From assembly GCF_016808095.1 (NCBI RefSeq), contig NC_068971.1:1798001-1862000 (forward strand): DNA of 64,000 nucleotides, read 5' to 3'. Position numbers and translations under genes: made by a program. Positions within the stretch are counted from its first letter, which is position 1; each line of letters starts with the position of its first letter. Source of the stretch: Vigna angularis. Its lineage: Eukaryota > Streptophyta > Magnoliopsida > Fabales > Fabaceae. Positions 37,901 through 50,201 of the stretch are shown here, piece by piece. The notes beneath the pieces are model-generated. The model saw nothing but the letters and a program-made list of their open reading frames with translations, was not told the DNA's origin and made no database searches.

Positions 37901-40900
37901 AAATGCTATTTTAAGGATTGCCTCAAGACTATGATTGTGTCGTTTTTGTCACTGAAAGTAAGTTTGAACTGCTACCAATTGAAGAAATTTAAGCTTTACT
38001 TCTTGTGCATTGTCTACAAAAGTTTTTAAATAAAGTTTCGGCGGATGCAGCCCATCTAAATCTAATTTAAGGTTTGCTGTCCAAAACAAATTTACAAAAC
38101 GAAGAGAGCTATACTGTTGTTCTATCAAAAACTGCACAAAACCAGGACACCAAATCACTTGTTACTGCCTTTCATGGCTCCTCCTAAATTCATGGTTGAC
38201 TTTAGATATCAAGGACGTGGATGATGCTATGGAGCCCGCTTTGCCAATATTCAGTGTCACGTGTGCCTTAAATAATAATGCTTTTTGCTATCATATGTTA
38301 CATCAAAGTTATCAAACTAAGGCAAACTCTATTCAAGTTTTACAAAGGCTTGGAACCAGAACCATCAAGAGAATCTCAGTTTTCTTTATCATAACGGTTC
38401 TTACAATTTCCTCAGTAGCAGCATTCCCTAAGCCAAGAGCTCTTTAAATTATGGATAATGCATAAAACCACCTGCCATTTGTTGAATTTCAACTTTTTTA
38501 TTGGAAGAATGGGGGCAGCAATCTAGACCCCTTGTTAGGTTCCAGACTTGGGAACCTAATATCAATGCTCACTTTCACTCCAAGAAACACAGAAAGATTG
38601 GAAGAAATCAATTGTATTCACAGTAAACGGTTTGTACAAACAGCACCCAGAGGCCTAACCCTCTTCAACAGGTAAGTACCCGTTAACAATCTAAACAATC
38701 AACAACCCATAACTCTTCTAACCAGCCAGTATTTATACAATCTTACACGCTCCCCCCCTTAACTGTCCTAGACAGTTAGTTCGTTATAGTCAGTTACACT
38801 TATTCCTTCTCTCATACACTAACCACCTTTTCTTATTCCTATCAATACCATACCCCCCCCCCCCCCCTTCATCATCAACCTTGTTCCCAAGGTTGAAATC
38901 AGGGTACTGCTCCTTGATTGTTATTTCATCTTCCCAAGTGGCCCCTTCTGGCCCTCCTTGTTGCCATTCGACCAGCACCTGCTGCACACTTCCTCCTTCT
39001 TCGGTCCTCTGCCTCCTTCCCAAAATTTTCATGGGCCAAAACGAAGGCCCCTCTGCCTGCAGGTCCGGTGGTAACTCCCTCTCCACCTGATGTTCTCCTA
39101 CTGCCTTTTTCACCTGTGAAACATGGAACACAGGATGTATTCGAGCTGTCTCTGGCAACTGCAGCTTACAGGCTGCCTCCCCTACCATCTGAATTATCCG
39201 GAACGGCCCAAAGTATCTGGCTGATAGCTTTGGGTGGAGTCTGGTAGGCATCGAGGATTGCCTATGGGGTCGTATCTTCAAATACACCCAGTCCCCTACT
39301 GCCACGTTCGCAACCCTCCTCTTTTTATTAGCTTGTCGCACCATAAGATCTTGCGCGCGCTCAAGATGGAACTTCAATTGTTTCAAAGCTTCGTCCCTGG
39401 TTTGAAGCTCTTGATTCACAGCCTCCACTAGAGATTCGCCAGGAATGAATCTGTGCAAGGAGGGAGGTGCTCGCCCGTAAACAGCCTCAAAAGGGGTGCA
39501 TCGGATTGCCCCCTGATAGCATGTGTTATACCAAAACTCCGCCCACGATAACACAGTCATCCACCCTTTCGGCTGCTCGGAACAGAAACACCTGAGATAT
39601 CCCTCTAACACCCGGTTCACCACCTCTGTCTGCTCGTCTGTCTCCGGGTGATACGCGGTGCTCATTTTTAACTGCGTCCCTTGGCCTTTGAACAATTCAT
39701 TCCAGAACATGCTTAAGAACAAAGGGTCTCTATCGGTCACGATGGATTTTGGAATCCCATGCAATCGTACTACTTCTCTTAGAAAAATCTCAGCCACCGT
39801 CCTTGCCGAATAAGGATGCTTGAGTGGTATGAAATGGGCATACTTGCTCAGTCGGTCCACCACCACCAAAATAGCGTCGTACCCCTGAGACTTAGGCAGC
39901 CGCACCACGAAATCCATGCTAAGCTCTTCCCATATTGCATTCGGAATGGGCAAGGGTTGTAGTAATCCTTGCGGTGATGACGCTAAATACTTGTGTTGTT
40001 GGCACACAAGACATTTAGCCACGAACTCTGTAATGTCCTTTTTCATCCCCACCCAAAATAAGGACTGAGCTATCCTCCTATACGTCCGGTAAACTCCTGA
40101 ATGACCCCCCATCTGCGTTAGGTGAAACTCTGCCATCAATCTTGGTAGCCACGAAGACTGCGCCGACAACACCAACCTCCCCTTATAGTGCAGTCTTCCA
40201 TGTTCTATCGTGTATGCTGGGTGAGAATTTGGGTCCACCTCTATCTCTTCTATCACCTTACGTAGTTTCTCGTCCTCAGCTACCTCCTTCATTACTTCTT
40301 CGAAATCTTGCCAATAGGGCCTGGCTATCACCGACAACTCCTTATCTTCGTCGTTCACCCCCTCATCTCTTCGGGACAACGCATCTGCCACTCGGTTGGT
40401 AGTCCCCACCTTATATATGATTTCAAAATCGTATCCCAGCAATTTAGCTATCCAGTTTTGTTGATTCTGTGTCGTGATACGCTGCTCCAAGAGATACCGG
40501 AGGCTCCTCTGGTCAGTGTGGACTATGAATCTATGTCCCAAAAGATAAGGACGCCAGTGCTAGATCGCTAATACCAGAGCCATCAGTTCTTTTTCATAAA
40601 TGGACTTGCTGAGAGCTCCTTCCGATAAGGCCTTGCTGAAAAAGGCTATCGGCTTCTTCCCCTGCATCAATACAGCGCCAACCCCTTTGCCCGACGCATC
40701 GCACTCAATGTGAAAGGGTTGCTGAAAATTTGGGAGGGACAATACCTGGGTTGTCGTGACGGCTGTCTTCAACGTTTGCCATGCCTCCTCTGCTTTCTCA
40801 TTCCAGGTAAATCCTCCTTTTTTCAATAGATCCGTTAGAGGCCTGGCAATTTTGCCGTAGTCCCTGATGAACCTTCGATAATACCCCGACAAACCCAAAA

Positions 40901-43900
40901 ATCCCCTCACACTCTTCACTGATTTTGGCCATTCCCAGTCCACCACCGCCTTTATCTTTTCATCGTCCATCTCCACGCCTCTGCGAGAGATAATGTGTCC
41001 CAAGTATTTGACTTGGGTTTGCCCGAACTCACACTTCCTCCGATTGGCCACCCACTGATCCCGTCTCAGGGTTGACAGGACTTTCCCAACGTGCTCCAAG
41101 TGCTCCTCCCAGGTTCGACTGTAGACCAGTATATCGTCGAAGAATACGAGCACAAACTTCCGCAAATAGGGCTTGAAGAGATGGTTCATAGTGCTCTGGA
41201 ATGTTGTCGGCGCGTTGGTGAGCCCGAAAGGCATCACGACAAATTCGTAATGTCCCTGGTGTGTGCGGAACGCCGTCTTCTCGATATCCTTCTCGGCCAT
41301 GCGGATTTGGTGGTACCCGGCCTTCAAGTCCACCTTAGAAAAATAGGAAGCCCCCCTTAACTCGTCCAACAGCTCTTCTATCACCGGTATGGGAAACTTA
41401 TCCGGCATCGTCGCTCTATTCAGGGCTCTGTAGTCTATGCAGAAACGCCAACTGCCATCTTTTTTCTTGACTAAAATTACTGGGCTGGAGTACGGGCTAT
41501 GGCTCGGACGGATCACCCCGATCGGAGCATCTCCGAAACTTGCTGCTCGATCTCATCTTTCATTACATGTGGGTATCGGTACGGCCTGACATTGATCGGA
41601 CCACTTCCCTCTTTAAGGTGTATCTGATGCACCGTCTCCCTGCTAGGTGGCAACCCCTCAAGCTCTGTGAACACCACGTCATGTTGTTCTAGTAAATCCC
41701 CCATCTGCTGCTTCTGTTTTTCAGTAAGGCCCGAACACTTTGGGCTGCTTGTATGAGTCTCGCACAAGCCCAACTCCCAGACCAAAAAACATGTTGCCAC
41801 CTCATCTATTTTTTTTAAAGCTTCGGGGCCCACCACCCTCCTCTCTAACGTGGGATCCCCTTGTACAGTTATCCTCTTGTCTCCTTGTCTGTACTTCATC
41901 GTTAAAACTCTCCAGTCCACCGTCACCTCCCCAAGCTTTGCTAGCCACTCTACCCCTAAGATGACCTCCACCCCTCCGAGCTCGAAGATGTAAAAACGTT
42001 CCACGACTTGAGCCTCTCCTATCTCCAACGCTACCTTTTCGCAACAGCCACTGATTCTCTTCCTCTGCCCGTCCCCCAAACTCACCAAATACGGCTGTGT
42101 TTTTGTCACCGTCATCCGCAGTTCCTCCACCAACCGTCGATCAATGAAATTGTGGCTCGCGCCACTATCAATTAGAATTACTACCTCTCTTTGTCCGATG
42201 TGTCCTCGTAACTTCATTGTCTTGGGTGTCGTCAGCCCTCCGGCGGACAGTGCCGACAACTCCATTGTCGCAAGGTTCGTCTCCGACACTTCTTCGCCTT
42301 CGACCTCTTCCTCTTCCTCAACCACAATTAGCATTTTGAGGCCCCTCTCTAGGCAGCGATGGCCGGGGCTGAAGGGTCCGCCGCATCTGAAACAACGACC
42401 CTCTTCCCTCCGTTTAAGATACTCCGGGTAAGGTAGATTGCGAATAGTCTGATCACCTCCGCCGTTGGTAGCCAGCCCCTTATTCCGTCCCTGTGTCGCG
42501 TCTTTATTAACAGACCCCACACTTTCCGCCGTTCCTCCTCGCACCGTCACCGAACCCGACGCCTTCCCCCAAGAATTCTGATTCTTGGATAACCACCCTC
42601 CTCCGGTCTTCGTGCATAATTTCTCCACATCCCTCGCCACTCGCATGGCGGTCATCAAATCCAGTGGATCATGTGACCGGACATGATCGCCCACCTCCTC
42701 CCTCAGACCGAACAGGAAATACCCCATGATCTGCTCCTCGGGTATCTGGGTCGTCTGCCCCACCAGAACTTCAAAATCGCGTATGTACTCCTCCACCGGT
42801 CCCGACTGTCGTATGGTTGACAGCCTTTCATACATTGTTCCTCGTGTTCCTCCTCCAAAACGGATACCAAGAGCTCTCTTCAACCCATCCCAAGAAGAGT
42901 TCTTGGTTTTCTCTCGCCAGAATCGGAACCAGCTTCCGGCGTAGCCATCCATACTGATAAAGGCCAGTTCCAGTTTCTCCTCCTCCGCCACCTTCTGTAC
43001 TTCGAAAAACTTCTCTGCTCTGCCAATCCATACCCAAGGTTCGCCCCCCTCAAAGACTGGTAATTCGACTCGTTTCCTCCATTGGCTCATACCTCCTTGG
43101 TTACCGTCTCCATTTCTTCCCCCTCCACCGTTTGGACCACCACCATTATCGTTCACCGACGACTCACTCTCCCCCTGTTGCTTCCCGTGGTTATTGCTGT
43201 GACGTTCTCCAAGCGCCTTCAAGATTGCCTGGACGTCTTGGCGTATCGCCGCCGTATCAGCTTTCGTCTCTGCAATTGCCACTTCGACCGCCTCTAAGTG
43301 CCCTTCGACTACACCATTCTTCCCTCCATCTCTACGTGCGATGACACTCCGATTGGGGATCCGGCAGGTCGGACCAAATGTTAGGTTCCAGACTTGGGAA
43401 CCTAATATCAATGCTCACTTTCACTCCAAGAAACACAGAAAGATTGGAAGAAATCAATTGTATTCACAGTAAACGGTTTGTACAAACAGCACCCAGAGGC
43501 CTAACCCTCTTCAACAGGTAAGTACCCGTTAACAATCTAAACAATCAACAACCCATAACTCTTCTAACCAGCCAGTATTTATACAATCTTACACGCTCCC
43601 CCCTTAACTGTCCTAGACAGTTAGTTCGTTATAGTCAGTTACACTTATTCCTTCTCTCATACACTAACCACCTTTTCTTATTCCTATCACCCCTAGATCA
43701 AAAAAAGCTCAAATATCATGAACCAACAATCCTAAAAGCTAATCCTGTAAGGTGGAGAGACCATAATGGTTTTTATATTGCATCTCCAAACCAAGTCAAA
43801 AAGAAAATGCATTTACCAAATGATGTGTGGCATTGATCAGAATTAAAAGCACACAGTTAATTAAAGTAGGCTAGAATATGATTATATAATATGATTCACG

Positions 43901-46900
43901 GTGAAAAATTAGACTGCAAAGGATACCCACCTGTTGCTTAGATATTGAAGAATCAAGTTGATAACTCTGTCAGGTAAATAGCCCCCTACTCTAACAACAT
44001 TTAATAGACTTAAATGGCACTCTAAGATTTTCCCAGCGTAATGCTTCTGAAACATTTGGGCAAAGGCTCTGTTTTCAGGGTTTTGAAGCTTCAAGTCTCC
44101 AAAACTGTCATGTGGTAATTTAAACAACCATAAAAATTCAGAATAAGTAACGACAAAAATTCTTTTATATATAAATCAATCCACACCTAAACATACCGAG
44201 TGTAGAGCCTATTTAGAATGTGAACTGTCCATTTCTTGACCTTCCACCAACCCCATGATTTTCTAAGATCAGGATCAACAGGCTGACCTTCAGAGGGTAC
44301 AGGTCTCTCCAATATATTTAAAAAAAGCATCATCCAAGCATTGAAGATATTTTGATCAAACAACAGCTTAGGAATCTCCAACTGAATAAATTCAACAAAA
44401 TCCATAATTTCACATGTCAACTATCAGAAATTTGAGGTGAGAAGCATCAAAATAAATGAGGTGGCCGAAAAAGTTATCTCAAAATGTAAAAGATGCTCTC
44501 CTTTATTTCATTTTATCCCCAGCGACCAGGTCAACCAAAAAAAATGAAACAAAGATTTATTGAGATACAAACACATAAATAAAGACTTCCTAGACAAGGA
44601 TTCAAATGGACTGTAGTGTTGACTATTTTTGTTCTTCTAACTTTTGATCACATTAACTCCACCTCATATTTGACGTGAGAGGAAAACATGATACTAGAGA
44701 TATAACAATCCCACAATAACATTCTATTCTTTGCTTATTTAAATTTAATGGCAATATAAACCCAATGGCAACGGATGAAAAGATACTAAAATACAGTGGA
44801 GAATAAAGCGTCATTTTCTTAAAAGGCATTACCCCAAAGTAACAGAAGGGTATCATGTATTTCAATTAAAATTTAACAGAATTGTATCATTGTTGTTTGT
44901 AAAAGAAAGGCAGCGCATCAATTCTAATTAAGATTTGATTAACTGCAGTTAGTTTATCAGTAAGGTTAAAGGGGAGAACTCATAAAAAGGTAGGACAACT
45001 AAGAGAAGGATATCATGTATCTGAGTATTCGCTGGTGAGAAGAGCTCCAAGACTCTTGTATCAACAGATAATTCATTCTTTTCTTCTGTTCGTTAATTCC
45101 ATTCCCTATTCAACACTTACCAGATTGAGGATTAAGGTTCTCTGCCAATAAAATTCAGGTACCCAAGACTCTTAAATTACCAGAGAATTCATTTCATTCT
45201 TCTGTTTGTCCCCTTCCCTATTCAAGACTTTGATAACAGATTGGGGATCAAGGTTCTCTATCGATACAAAATTCAGGTTATGAAGCTAGAATGCTGAACA
45301 CTTATTATGTAAGATGTTATTATTTGTGTTGATAATAGTGTTTGAAAGTGGCCTTAATTGTGGTCACCCCTAGCCACCTTAATTATGGCCTCTTTAGCGG
45401 ATGACTAAATTGCAACAAAAGTAGTGTTTAATCCTACATCAACTAGAAGTATGACTTAAATAGAACTTACAAAGCATGCACAATCCTCACCTTCCAAATA
45501 AATCTCATGAAGTTAAAGTTGAGCCCAACTTCTAAGATGGCTTAGCCACTTGCATTAGCCATGTTCCATGCCATTAACCTTAGGCAAGAGGGGGGTTATT
45601 GGAAAATCACTTTAATTGCAGTTGCCTTAGTTAAAACCTCTTTTGGAGGTTGCCATAGTTGGTTGAGGTCTCAAGGGCAGTCTTTAATTCTAAATCAAAT
45701 AAAGCTATGTTTTAAATAGAGCTTACAAATTTTGGTAGAACTCACATCCAAGTCGATTTTGTAAATTGAGTTTAAGCTGAAATTCGAAGACTGTGATTAG
45801 GCTTTTTCTAAACTATTATTTTTGTTTTAGGTAAACTCTAAAAGTCCAATACAATCTAAAGGATGTGATCGGAAAAGAGTTATATTTAAATTATGCACAC
45901 TAACTTCAATGTCACTAGGGAGTTGCTTCTCCTTTCACTGCTTTGAAATATGCAAACTTATGCCTGAACACTTCCAGACATTAATCCAAACACACTTACC
46001 CCCTCAAATTTGACAGCCTTGACCACCTTGGGTAAAATAGAATGCATTGTACACCCTAATTAATAATAATCACAGATTTTACATAATGACTATCAATAGA
46101 AGTAACATGAATCTGAACAAGGTTTGATCTACAGCATAATGCATAAAATAAACTCGTTAATTTAAGAATACATGTGAGGACAGAGAGAGCGTACATAAAT
46201 GGAAGACCAGAATATTTTACAGATAAGCTTGATTAGATCAGCTACTTCAAGTGATGGATTAACAATCTGGACAAGGCCATTAAATATATTGAGAAGATGA
46301 GGAAATGTCTCGTCAACAATGCGATAAACTGGTACCCTTTCCTCGTCTGACTTGAACCTGAAAAGAAAAAATAAAAGTGCGTGTGAACCTAACACATACT
46401 AAACTAATGAATCTGGACCACTATTTAAGGATCACAGGGTACTTTTGAAAATATGAGCTCTTGCAAAATCATAAATGTAATACTTTGAAATGGAAATTTT
46501 TTTAACCACGTTATTAGTACAGAATATTTATTAGCTTTGCCAGTAACTATTCTCCATTGTGAAACCTGCATAGTCAACTTTAGCAGGGTCTCCCCTCCAA
46601 CAACTTTTTTGAAATGGAAACTTCAAATCTTATTAATGAACATCGAAAAGTAATCATACTGGCCAAAACGCATGGAATGAGGTTTGTCCCTTCCATTTGA
46701 AACATTGTAAACTCTAGTCTTTTCTATTTTCCTTTCCAGACTTAATGAAACATCTCAAATTTGTGGTGATATTTTAATCCTCATTCATTTTCTTCAACAC
46801 CTCAAAATGATCATGAAATTAACATTCAAAAAATAATTATTGCTAATCATTTCTTTGTTAACTTTTCTTTTGGTACTGGAAAAGCAGACAACTATTTAGG

Positions 46901-48463
46901 CGACATGCAAAACAAGTGTATAGTTCATTCTTATTTTTATGTTATCTTTCCCCTTTTGTGACATTTTTTATTAGAGTTTCTCATTCTCTTAGATTTGAAT
47001 CTTTCTCCACATTCTTATTAAATCCTTTTTTCTATCCCTACAACACATGCATATATAACAAATTTATAGTTCAACGAAATGATCTAAGCAACATACTACA
47101 ACCTATTTGCGTGTAAATGGCACTGTAACCGTACAATAAAAAATGAAAACCAAACAGGAACTTCCATATAGTATGAAAGTACAATTATTGATAATAACGG
47201 ACAAAGTACCAAATAGTGAGAAAATATCACCAACAGAACTGGGTAAGAACATCAACCTGGTTCTTCCAGTTAAGGTATAATAGATATGAAGTCACAAACT
47301 TACTCGTATTTTCTTGAAAGAATCCGGAGCACAAACAATGCCCCATAGACTTGTTGATCCTGTAAGTTATGCTTCACCCAATCAAGAAGACGTGGCCACT
47401 GCTCAGGATAATCACAATGTATAACTGTTTTAAGGCACTCGCCAAGTTGTACCCTTTAGACGTAAGGAACGCCAAGTCAACACAACGGAGAATTGGAAAA
47501 AAAAAACACAAACAAAACGTTGTTTAAAAGAGAAAGAAATATGGCACATAATTTAAACCCTCATTAGTTGTCATCACCCACAAGGTAAAGAGAGACATGA
47601 CAGCAAGAAAACAACACATCAAAATATACAAGAATAGCCACCGGATATGAGGCACCAAAACAATCATACCTCAACAGAGGAGGAACCTGGGTTACAAAGA
47701 CCAGAATGTGATCTCTCACCACATCTTTATCACTCTGTGAAATCTGCTGCTGCGTTTCTACGTAAACAACCCACAAAAATAAAGAATGCGATAAGCAAAC
47801 ATCCCACTTCATTATCTAATTTGAACAAATGATCAAAAGTGCATACCATCAAGAGGAGACCAATTTTTCGCAATAAAGTTCTTGAAATGAATACTAGCCA
47901 CTTGTCGTACACCCATGTCAACGTTGTTGTCAACAATGATTTGCAACAGCCTCACCAGATGCTGAGGCGCATGCTGAAACTGTATGCAAATTCAACAACA
48001 AGCATATAAAAGTTAAAATAAGTCAACAAACTGCAACATTGATACATTCAATTACAACCGCAAACCGGGACGCCCATGTCAACAGACAACAAAGTCCGAT
48101 GTTTTTCACTACATAAACAAGCTCGTGATTGAAAAAGATCATCAAGAAACACAGCCAAATTTAAATTTATCAAATCAAAGCAGTGCTGGATTCAATTGAC
48201 AACCATACACCAAAATTCAATTAGCAACCAACGACAGAGGAAGACACTAAAAGAATCATCACGTTTCACAACTATCCGTACTTCTTAAGCACTAACCGGA
48301 AGTGAATCAAGTAAATACAAAGCAATGAAACCTCTGATCAGAAAGAAAATTAAAGAACCGGAAGGAGTCGCACCTGATTCAAGCTCTCCTCAGCAGCTTT
48401 CCGTTCATCTGGATTGGGACTGAGAGCGGCTTGGAGTATAACAGCAAGACTGGGAAGATCCAT
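28996..48463 (-). CDS. SAD2: Importin-beta family protein SAD2 (importin-7/8 type)
   Basis: Nuclear transport receptor, ortholog-like to Arabidopsis SAD2. Exons on the minus strand: 48374-48463, 47847-47979, 47670-47757, 47304-47453, 46195-46357, 44197-44381, 43931-44104, 36133-36278, 35930-36053, 35681-35861, 34893-35052, 34764-34805, 34560-34678, 34207-34405, 33183-33314, 32316-32419, 32010-32189, 30816-30955, 30535-30674, 30228-30388, 29249-29375, 28996-29156. They sum to 3099 nt, giving 1032 aa, with every phase consistent and GT-AG borders. The start is [18 protein letters not shown]; an importin-beta N-terminal domain covers about residues 20-100 ([16 protein letters not shown]). HEAT-type helices follow. 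Acidic stretches lie in exons 20-21 (about 885-980), as in importin-7/8. SAD2 is linked to ABA and stress responses and trichome development. The coding frame looks intact although intron 7 (36279-43930) is swollen by transposons. Confidence 0.95.
31300..31820 (-). repeat. Possible LTR-element relic in importin intron 17
   Basis: Within intron 17 (30956-32009). On the minus strand 31597-31609 reads TGGTATTAGAGCC, one base different from the common initiator-Met primer-binding site. Nearby sequence has repeated GTCTCTTCCACATT. No gag or pol similarity is seen, so this is tentative. Confidence 0.35.
34443..34533. repeat. Palindromic tandem repeat in importin intron 13
   Basis: About three units of roughly 30 bp built on TTTCTAGAAATTATTAAAAA, located just upstream (in transcript sense) of the acceptor-donor pair region between exons 13 and 14. 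The TTTCTAGAAA core is a perfect palindrome, so the stretch can fold into hairpins. Confidence 0.8.
37180..38450 (+). pseudogene. Decayed Ty1/copia LTR-end and gag relic
   Basis: Lies in importin intron 7, opposite to the gene and next to the gypsy element. Reading the plus strand around 37900-38070 gives stop-broken gag sequence of copia type ([26 protein letters not shown]). Around 38210-38280 a broken zinc-knuckle start reads [11 protein letters not shown]. Upstream, 37200-37420 resembles an LTR end followed by ACATGGTGCCAAATC, which sits where a primer-binding site would be. No pol sequence follows. Many stops show an old insertion. Confidence 0.7.
38533..38844 (-). repeat. 3' LTR of the young gypsy element (312 bp)
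   Basis: TG...CA ends (TGTTAGG on the plus strand to CTATCA). Identical to 43379-43689 apart from one extra C in a C run. On the minus strand it follows the polypurine tract. Confidence 0.96.
38790..40541 (-). pseudogene. gypsy pol 3' part: RNase H end, integrase, chromodomain-like tail
   Basis: This is the continuation of the same frame after the TAG at 40560-40562. It starts within RNase H ([20 protein letters not shown]). An HHCC zinc finger (ending CLVCQQHK) and the DDE integrase core follow ([25 protein letters not shown]). The GPF/Y-like region ([23 protein letters not shown]) and a chromodomain-like tail ([16 protein letters not shown]) close the protein before the G-rich purine tract. 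This stretch has no internal stop. Without the upstream part it would not be translated normally. Confidence 0.93.
40560..41516 (-). pseudogene. gypsy reverse transcriptase and RNase H start, ends in premature TAG
   Basis: Begins at the frameshift point with [20 protein letters not shown], the usual entry to the gypsy reverse transcriptase. It contains the catalytic box [11 protein letters not shown] and the RNase H start with the [16 protein letters not shown] motif. It ends at a TAG (40560-40562) where relatives normally have a sense codon; reading continues in the same frame beyond. One nonsense change is therefore the simplest reading. Confidence 0.93.
41513..43411 (-). pseudogene. gypsy gag-protease with RT N-terminal segment
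   Basis: Contains gag ([36 protein letters not shown]), a zinc knuckle ([14 protein letters not shown]) and the aspartic protease active site ([12 protein letters not shown]). The linker to reverse transcriptase ends at MLRSG then stop at 41513-41515. Comparison with the next frame shows one missing base in a G run. The long frame opens inside the LTR, so the 43411 ATG is not a credible start. An ATG at 43329 begins MEGRM, like the related element's gag start, but is in a different frame and hits a stop at once. The true start is unclear and may be a third lesion. Confidence 0.9.
43379..43689 (-). repeat. 5' LTR of the young gypsy element (311 bp)
   Basis: Followed on the minus strand by a primer-binding site containing TTGGTCCGACCTGC. 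Next to the CCCCT target duplication at 43690-43694. Confidence 0.96.
45047..45279. repeat. Two-copy tandem repeat, about 115 bp, in importin intron 5
   Basis: Units begin CCAAGACTCTT at 45047 and 45162 and end near AAATTCAGGT. They differ by several substitutions and small indels. The rest of this intron (44382-46194) has no recognisable element. Confidence 0.65.
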
Positions 48464-48660
48464 GGAACCGAAAATTCGATCAAAAAACCTCCGCTACAAC
48501 TCCGATCAGCGCGCAATCCAAGAATTACGAAAGCGATTACAAGTTCAGATATAAACCCTAGAAATAGCGTCCTCTAGGGTTTAGAGCGCGAGCGATAAAG
48601 AGACCAACGAGAATCGAACAGAGTAAGTGGCTTCCGATTTGTGTTATGTTGAGTTGCGTT

Positions 48661-48677
48661 GAGAGAGAGAGAGAGAG
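48661..48677. repeat. (GA)8 microsatellite in importin 5' region
   Basis: Uninterrupted GA run about 200 bp upstream of the start codon. On the transcript strand it is a CT run, a common feature of plant 5' UTRs and core promoters. Confidence 0.9.
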
Positions 48678-50201
48678 CGCAACAGGAAAAGCTGGAGGCT
48701 ATTTAAACTACTAGGGTTTACGTTTACGGGTTTTTAACCATCTTCATACTACTAGCTGGAAGTACTTTTCATCGCGTTGAGAAAAATAAAATAAAATAAA
48801 AAATAAATATATGAAGTGATACTCTGCTTGTGTAGTTGGACACTTAGCGGCTTGTTTGGGTACGAAGATACGTTAGAGGCGTACGGGATAGGTTAAACCT
48901 TTGACGTATGTTAAACCGTTAATGAGTAATTTCTTAATTCCGTTGGTGATTTTGGTGTTTGGTGCGTACGTTTGTAGCGGTTGGACGATCTTTCACGCTT
49001 CTCGACTCTCATCCAGGAAGCTGCCGCTTTGATGGGTTGGCTGCCAACTCCACCTAATTACAGAACTCATTACTAAACTTTGTATACGTCATTTCATATT
49101 TTATTTTAAACTATTCAGTTAAAACTTAGAAAGTTAATATCTTTCAACCGTTTTTCATGTGAAATAAATAAGTATAGTATAATCATAATGACCATAAAAG
49201 ATAAAATATGTTTCCATAAAATATTAATATTTTAATATCAAAACAAATATAATCATTAATGGTTAGATAAACTATGTTTTATTTTCTTTGACAATATAAT
49301 TTGACTTTTAAATTTAAAAGATAATATATATAAATTTGTTTAACGTTGTTAGCATTTAAATTATTTACGTTAGTTGATAAATTTTAGTTTAAATCTCATT
49401 TTAAAACATTATTTAACACTTACAAAATTTAATGTTGGTGGGTTAGAATTATTATAACCATTGTTAAGTTTGAGAATCAATGTCCCAATTTAAAATAAAA
49501 ATGAATTTGACTTTGCATTCAAGTTTAAAAAATAAAATATATTAAATCTAAAATAATTCATTAATATTTTTTTAATTCATGATTATATATTGATATAAAA
49601 TCGTGAAAAGACAAGTTTACTCAAAAAAAATTACGTGATAAACATTTCATTTATTAACTTTAATCCGTTAATTGAGAAAAATTAATTATAAAGTACGGTA
49701 AATAAATAAAAATGGACAATAACTTATAATTTATCCCTCTCTTGTGTTCATAAACCATATTACTATTGAATTAGCAAGGTGTGGATCTCGTTTTTCAATT
49801 ATTATTGGATTAAGATTATATGTGAATTCTTAATGAGTGTTCATAATAGAAAACATTAAATATTTTGTTCACTTGAGTGGATTTGAGAAAGAGTAATTGA
49901 AAAGATTTGATGATAATCTTTTTTTTGTTTATTTGAATAGATTTAGAGATAAGTGGAAGTAAATTTTTTTAATTAGACATCTAAATTAAATCCTACACTA
50001 ATAACTATATACATTTACATATCTCTCTCAAAAGCTTTTTAAAATAAAACTTCATTTTTCGTATAGAACTGAAATATATACAAATGCAATTTTCTCCACA
50101 CAAAAAAAAAAATACAAATGTTGGTTTCTAAATGTGAATACAATTTTAGTAGAATAAAGTTTATTTCCTCAAAAGTCATGAATTTAATGCTTGAAATTTC
50201 A

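Larger units (their letters stand above)
38528..43694 (-). mobile_element. Young Ty3/gypsy LTR retrotransposon (chromovirus-like)
   Basis: Element body 38533-43689 (5157 bp), minus strand, in importin intron 7. The target duplication is CCCCT (38528-38532 and 43690-43694). The LTRs are 312 and 311 bp and differ only in the length of one C run, so insertion is very recent. Domain order on the minus strand is gag, zinc knuckle, protease, reverse transcriptase, RNase H, integrase, and a chromodomain-like end. That order is the Ty3/gypsy order. Two lesions break the polyprotein: a frameshift near 41515 and an in-frame TAG at 40560-40562. A 15-G purine tract (38853-38867 on this strand) precedes the 3' LTR. 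It shares its primer-binding sequence with the deleted element at 15.2-18.0 kb. Confidence 0.96.

Noticed and set aside
41513..41516. Programmed frameshift between gypsy frames
   Set aside because: The shift falls inside the start of reverse transcriptase, not at a gag-pol border, and fits loss of one G from a G run. Kept only as a minor possibility in the findings.
40142..43344. Several plus-strand open frames of 70-110 codons
   Set aside because: All are antisense shadows of the gypsy gag and pol frames.
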